A stretch of 64,000 nt of DNA from Marinobacter sp. S0848L (GTDB taxonomy: Bacteria > Pseudomonadota > Gammaproteobacteria > Pseudomonadales > Oleiphilaceae): positions 124,001-188,000 of the forward strand of contig NZ_JALKAQ010000001.1 of the NCBI RefSeq assembly GCF_023016065.1. The letters run 5' to 3'. The notes under the pieces are model-generated. The model ran no database searches. It had not been told where the DNA came from and saw nothing but the letters and a program-made list of their open reading frames with translations. A program made the position numbers and the translations under genes. How positions within the stretch are numbered: position 1 is the first letter of the stretch; each line of letters starts with the position of its first letter. Shown piece after piece: positions 63,243 to 64,000 of this stretch.

Positions 63243-64000
63243 TCAGTCCTGGTAGCGATTCAGTAAAAAGGAAGGTGCGTCGGAGGTGACGGTTGTCAGA
63301 TAACGGAACTTCGCCAGATTTCCAGCCCGCTCGGACATCATCTGTATCAGCTCAAGCTGGGCGCTGAGCTCTGCAATTCGCGCTCGTACCGCCTCAGCGA
63401 AGTCGCCGTCATCGTTGTCGTAAGCAGTCAATGCTGCGCTTGCCTGCGCCTCCATTTGCGGCAGCAGGGTCTGTTCATAGAGCTCTATGCGGTCATCCAG
63501 CCGTTCAATCCGGGCCACAGTCGTCCGGGCTTTGGCCCGAAGCTCCCGGATCAGCAGCATACGTTCTGTTTTTGCCGCCTCCAGTCGCGCCACAGAGGCA
63601 TTCAGCTTTCGATCCTGGCGGTTGCCGGTAAAAATCGGGAGATCAAAGCCAATACCTACAGAAAACAGGTCGGCTCTGTCCTGACCGTTGGGGGCCCGCT
63701 CCCTGTATCCATATTGTGCAGATACCGACCATTCCGGCTTGTAGGCCTGGCGAGCCAGGTCAACGTCAACACTCTGAGCATCGATTAACTGATCGATTGC
63801 CCGGATGGAAGGGTGGCGAACCAGCGCCTCTACGGAGGCTTCGGCCAAGCCTTGTGGAAACACTCTTAGCAGCTCACGAGGTACATCGTCCGTGACTGCA
63901 ACTTGAGCCTGATCCCGGCCGATCCATTCTGCCAACGCCTCTCGGCTCACTGCCTGCTGCAAACGCAGCACCGTCAGCCGGTCCTCAAGTCGGGTCAGTT
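63243..64000 (-). CDS. cusC: CusC/TolC-family outer-membrane efflux protein, 5' end beyond the window
   Basis: The C-terminal 252 or so residues of an outer-membrane factor. Paired helical repeats are visible: PSIRAIDQLIDAQSVDVDLARQ-type (given in part), SVSAQYGYRERAPNGQDRAD, FSVGIGFDLPIFTGNRQ. It is the channel for CusBA; only five bases separate its stop from the cusB start, so it is first in the operon in this window. The open frame runs to the last base, so signal and N-terminus are outside. Confidence 0.88.
   Translation of the reverse strand, partial: LTRLEDRLTVLRLQQAVSREALAEWIGRDQAQVAVTDDVPRELLRVFPQGLAEASVEALVRHPSIRAIDQLIDAQSVDVDLARQAYKPEWSVSAQYGYRERAPNGQDRADLFSVGIGFDLPIFTGNRQDRKLNASVARLEAAKTERMLLIRELRAKARTTVARIERLDDRIELYEQTLLPQMEAQASAALTAYDNDDGDFAEAVRARIAELSAQLELIQMMSERAGNLAKFRYLTTVTSDAPSFLLNRYQD

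Overview
The window looks like chromosome of a marine gammaproteobacterium of the Marinobacter type. The basis is the gene set (radD, trxC, arfB, mtgA, DUF2750, DUF2780, DUF3010 and a SEC-C protein), moderately high GC, Gram-negative envelope genes and frequent GTG/TTG starts behind good Shine-Dalgarno sequences. The genus is inferred from gene content only. The window starts inside a pspA-like gene and ends inside a cusC/TolC-type gene. No complete tRNA, rRNA, CRISPR array or intact transposon was seen.

Layout. 1-12.1 kb: small household and uncharacterised genes, including a PspA paralogue, ArfB, a DUF883/membrane pair, a ZIP transporter, adenine deaminase, a cold-shock/DUF1294 membrane protein, methyltransferase-deaminase, GST and Nudix. 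12.1-18.6 kb: a coherent organophosphorus cassette, with a divergent iron-type alcohol dehydrogenase, phnD-phnC-phnE-phnE, a HAD phosphatase and a DeoR/GlpR regulator. A perfect 16-bp palindrome close to the GlpR operator lies between the divergent units. 18.7-31.4 kb: a cold-shock gene, a hidden 52-aa gene, YeiH, MtgA, a large lipoprotein, a LuxR regulator, RadD, small envelope proteins, an SlyD-like FKBP, a dicarboxylate/amino-acid symporter and TrxC. Within this, 29.2-31.4 kb carries duplicated YHS fragments and a degenerate intergenic repeat.

31.4-34.4 kb is a decayed accessory patch: an LpxR lipid A deacylase, a truncated GGDEF gene and an IS3-type orfA remnant. 34.4-39.3 kb is a yhiI-rbbA-yhhJ ABC export cluster. 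39.4-44.0 kb is an arginine deiminase operon in the order transporter-arcA-arcB-arcC. 44.0-46.8 kb is gene-poor around a second LpxR gene; it holds the 3' half of a tRNA-Arg(CCG) and a third copy of the intergenic repeat.

46.8-54.6 kb has a PAS-GGDEF diguanylate cyclase, a 1508-residue protein of unknown function ending in a DUF2272-like domain, a convergent HTH regulator, and a yiaAB-pspA envelope-stress pair. 54.8-57.5 kb is a scar region: a periplasmic binding protein, then an Omp85 barrel and a LOTUS-domain gene that have both lost their 5' ends at one junction, then a LysE exporter without a usable start codon. 57.5-64 kb has a DapA-type aldolase/lyase and a cusCBA-type copper/silver efflux operon.

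The best candidates for undescribed biology are the 1508-residue protein with its neighbours, and the phn-ADH-HAD-DeoR cassette. Starts were moved from the longest reading frame wherever a Shine-Dalgarno sequence or family alignment supported it. All family assignments are from reading the sequence; no database search was run.
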